NCBI RefSeq assembly: GCF_964204865.1
Contig: NC_135258.1
Location: 8,919,001 to 8,983,000, forward strand
Source of the DNA: Styela clava
Taxonomy: Eukaryota > Chordata > Ascidiacea > Stolidobranchia > Styelidae
Length of the DNA stretch: 64,000 bases
Reading direction: 5' to 3'
A model generated the notes under the pieces. It was given only the letters and a program-made list of their open reading frames with translations. It ran no database searches and was not told where the DNA came from. Positions 62,657-64,000 of the stretch are shown here, in pieces. Numbering within the stretch: position 1 is the first letter of the stretch; the number at the start of each line of letters is the position of its first letter. The position numbers and the translations under genes are program-made.

Positions 62657-64000
62657 TTTGGTTTAGATAAGGTCTCAAGTTAAGGTATATATACCTTGAA
62701 AACAGAGATCTTGGAAGAAAACTGCTTCTCATAGACGGTATTGAGAATGTTACACCAACATTGCAATTATGAAATAAATGTATCGTACGATATCGTTTTG
62801 TAATCAGGCTATAAAAGTATCGATAGTGCAATATTATACCTGAACATAGCTATATAATAAAACATGCACATTGGTAAAACGTAATGTTACATTAGATAGT
62901 AACATATCACAACGCAAATAATCAAATTTGTCGCGGATGTGGACGTTTGGAATACTGTAAAATGGCAGTAAGGTTTATAAATCTTTTCTGAAGTAACAAG
63001 AGAGTTGAATATACTCCAAAGAGACGAAAATTTTGTGGCTTATGAGACCGCGTTAAATTTCTTTATAATTTGGCAACGAGAATGGGAAAAAATTGGCCGT
63101 TATTCAAATACAGCGCACCTGCTAGAAAATCTCTCACACTCCGCGTTGATCTCGCAAGAGTAAACATATCCGAGATATCTTTTGTCGCTACGTACTGGCC
63201 CTTTTATTCGACTAAGGGCGAAGTTAAGCCATCCCACACAGGCTTCAAAATCTCTTTACAAATCTTTGGATTAGAGGATCCATACTGAGACCGGAAGATG
63301 AGAATATTGAGAATAGCTTCGTGACTTCAGATTTTAATTCAAAACGGTCATAAATGGACCTAAGACCGCGACCGGAAAGAACGCCAAAAGCCAAAGATGG
63401 TTGGATTATAAAAAAGAGTCTAAACATTAGGAATGTTTTAATATGGATTGAGAACATATTTTACGGCGGATAAGACTTTACCAACACAAATGAGCACAGT
63501 TGTTACGAAATTTTATTTAGGTGAGAAAAATTGGAGTTGCATCCTGGAATACAATACAATAAGAGATAAATGTAGCAGATCGTAAAATATTTGCGATCCA
63601 CAGGGTTCATTCAGAAAAGGTGCCGATAACAGCGACAGAAGACGTGTTCGACGATCGCAATATTCGCACCCGCCCATTTCGTTGAAGGTTTTCACCGAGG
63701 TCAGTTGCTTTCGAGTTGGTCAAATAGTTTGGTAGGAGTAGGATACAGGTGGGTGATTGCTGAAGGTTTTGTTAGTTTTATAATAAGTGAGCAACAATAG
63801 ACAAGCTAAAAAAAATTGTTAATGATGACAAGGAGGAAGCAGATAAGGAGATAATATCATACTATATAACAGAACCAACTTCAGACGGAATCACCTATGA
63901 CTGAAATTCGTTAAGTGGGTTATCAGTATTCTCTAAATACTTTGACGATTTAAAAACTGTGTTGTGGAAAAACAGCAAGTCAATTCAATATTTATATTAT
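62657..64000. other. End of window, no confirmed gene
   Basis: A plus-strand frame at 63070-63288 contains SLTLRVDLARVNISEISF and ends LQIFGLEDPY; it resembles a minus-strand frame at 7203-7454. The minus-strand frame at 63245-63457 starts with a hydrophobic stretch. Neither has enough support to call a gene. Confidence 0.3.

Noticed and set aside
1..64000. CRISPR arrays, bacterial operons, ribosome binding sites, origins
   Set aside because: The sequence is eukaryotic, with spliced genes; no direct-repeat/spacer array was seen. The 2.1-kb tandem array is not CRISPR-like.

Overview
The window is AT-rich, intron-rich animal DNA and looks like a tunicate, most likely a stolidobranch (styelid or botryllid type) ascidian. 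Two things point there: a four-exon-coding gene for a styelin-like cationic peptide precursor, and a compact chordate-style Wnt locus with several lineage-specific copies. The species assignment is inference; no rRNA or mitochondrial marker is present.

Layout. 1-2998: transposon debris (hAT remnant with a BED-type zinc finger, and a reversed copy of a long dispersed repeat). 2999-6069 (-): a divergent Wnt gene. 10195-11483: a 1.29-kb foldback element with a 5-bp target duplication. 12031-15257 (-): a second divergent Wnt gene with repeats in its introns. 18407-19714 (+): a broken third divergent Wnt. 20674-29215: a tandem array of four ~2.1-kb units, followed by a partial fifth unit. 31955-33540 (+): the styelin-like gene. 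33700-38860: hAT and BEL/Pao debris, including a 2111-bp hAT-type element with a perfect 8-bp target duplication. 40565-42893 (+): a 12-TM SLC49/FLVCR-like MFS transporter. 51394-55238 (+): a full canonical Wnt5-like gene. The remainder (about 43-51 kb and 55-64 kb) shows no gene I can support apart from one weak exon candidate.

The most interesting signal is the Wnt set. All four loci share the same exon layout. The first coding exon is 89 or 92 nt and ends in a Trp-Trp split codon, and the intron phases are 2/1/0/0. The Wnt5-like gene keeps all 24 expected cysteines, the acyl-acceptor serine loop and the C-terminal Cys-Cys finger. The two intact divergent copies have lost both features by which Wnts are known to grip Frizzled: the serine loop is replaced (Ser to Lys in one, a longer unrelated loop in the other) and the C-terminal aromatic/Cys-Cys finger is gone. 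Both still have complete reading frames, signal peptides and good splice sites over about 1030-1040 coding bases. They are best read as Wnt5-derived secreted proteins predicted to be unlipidated and to act in a non-classical way.
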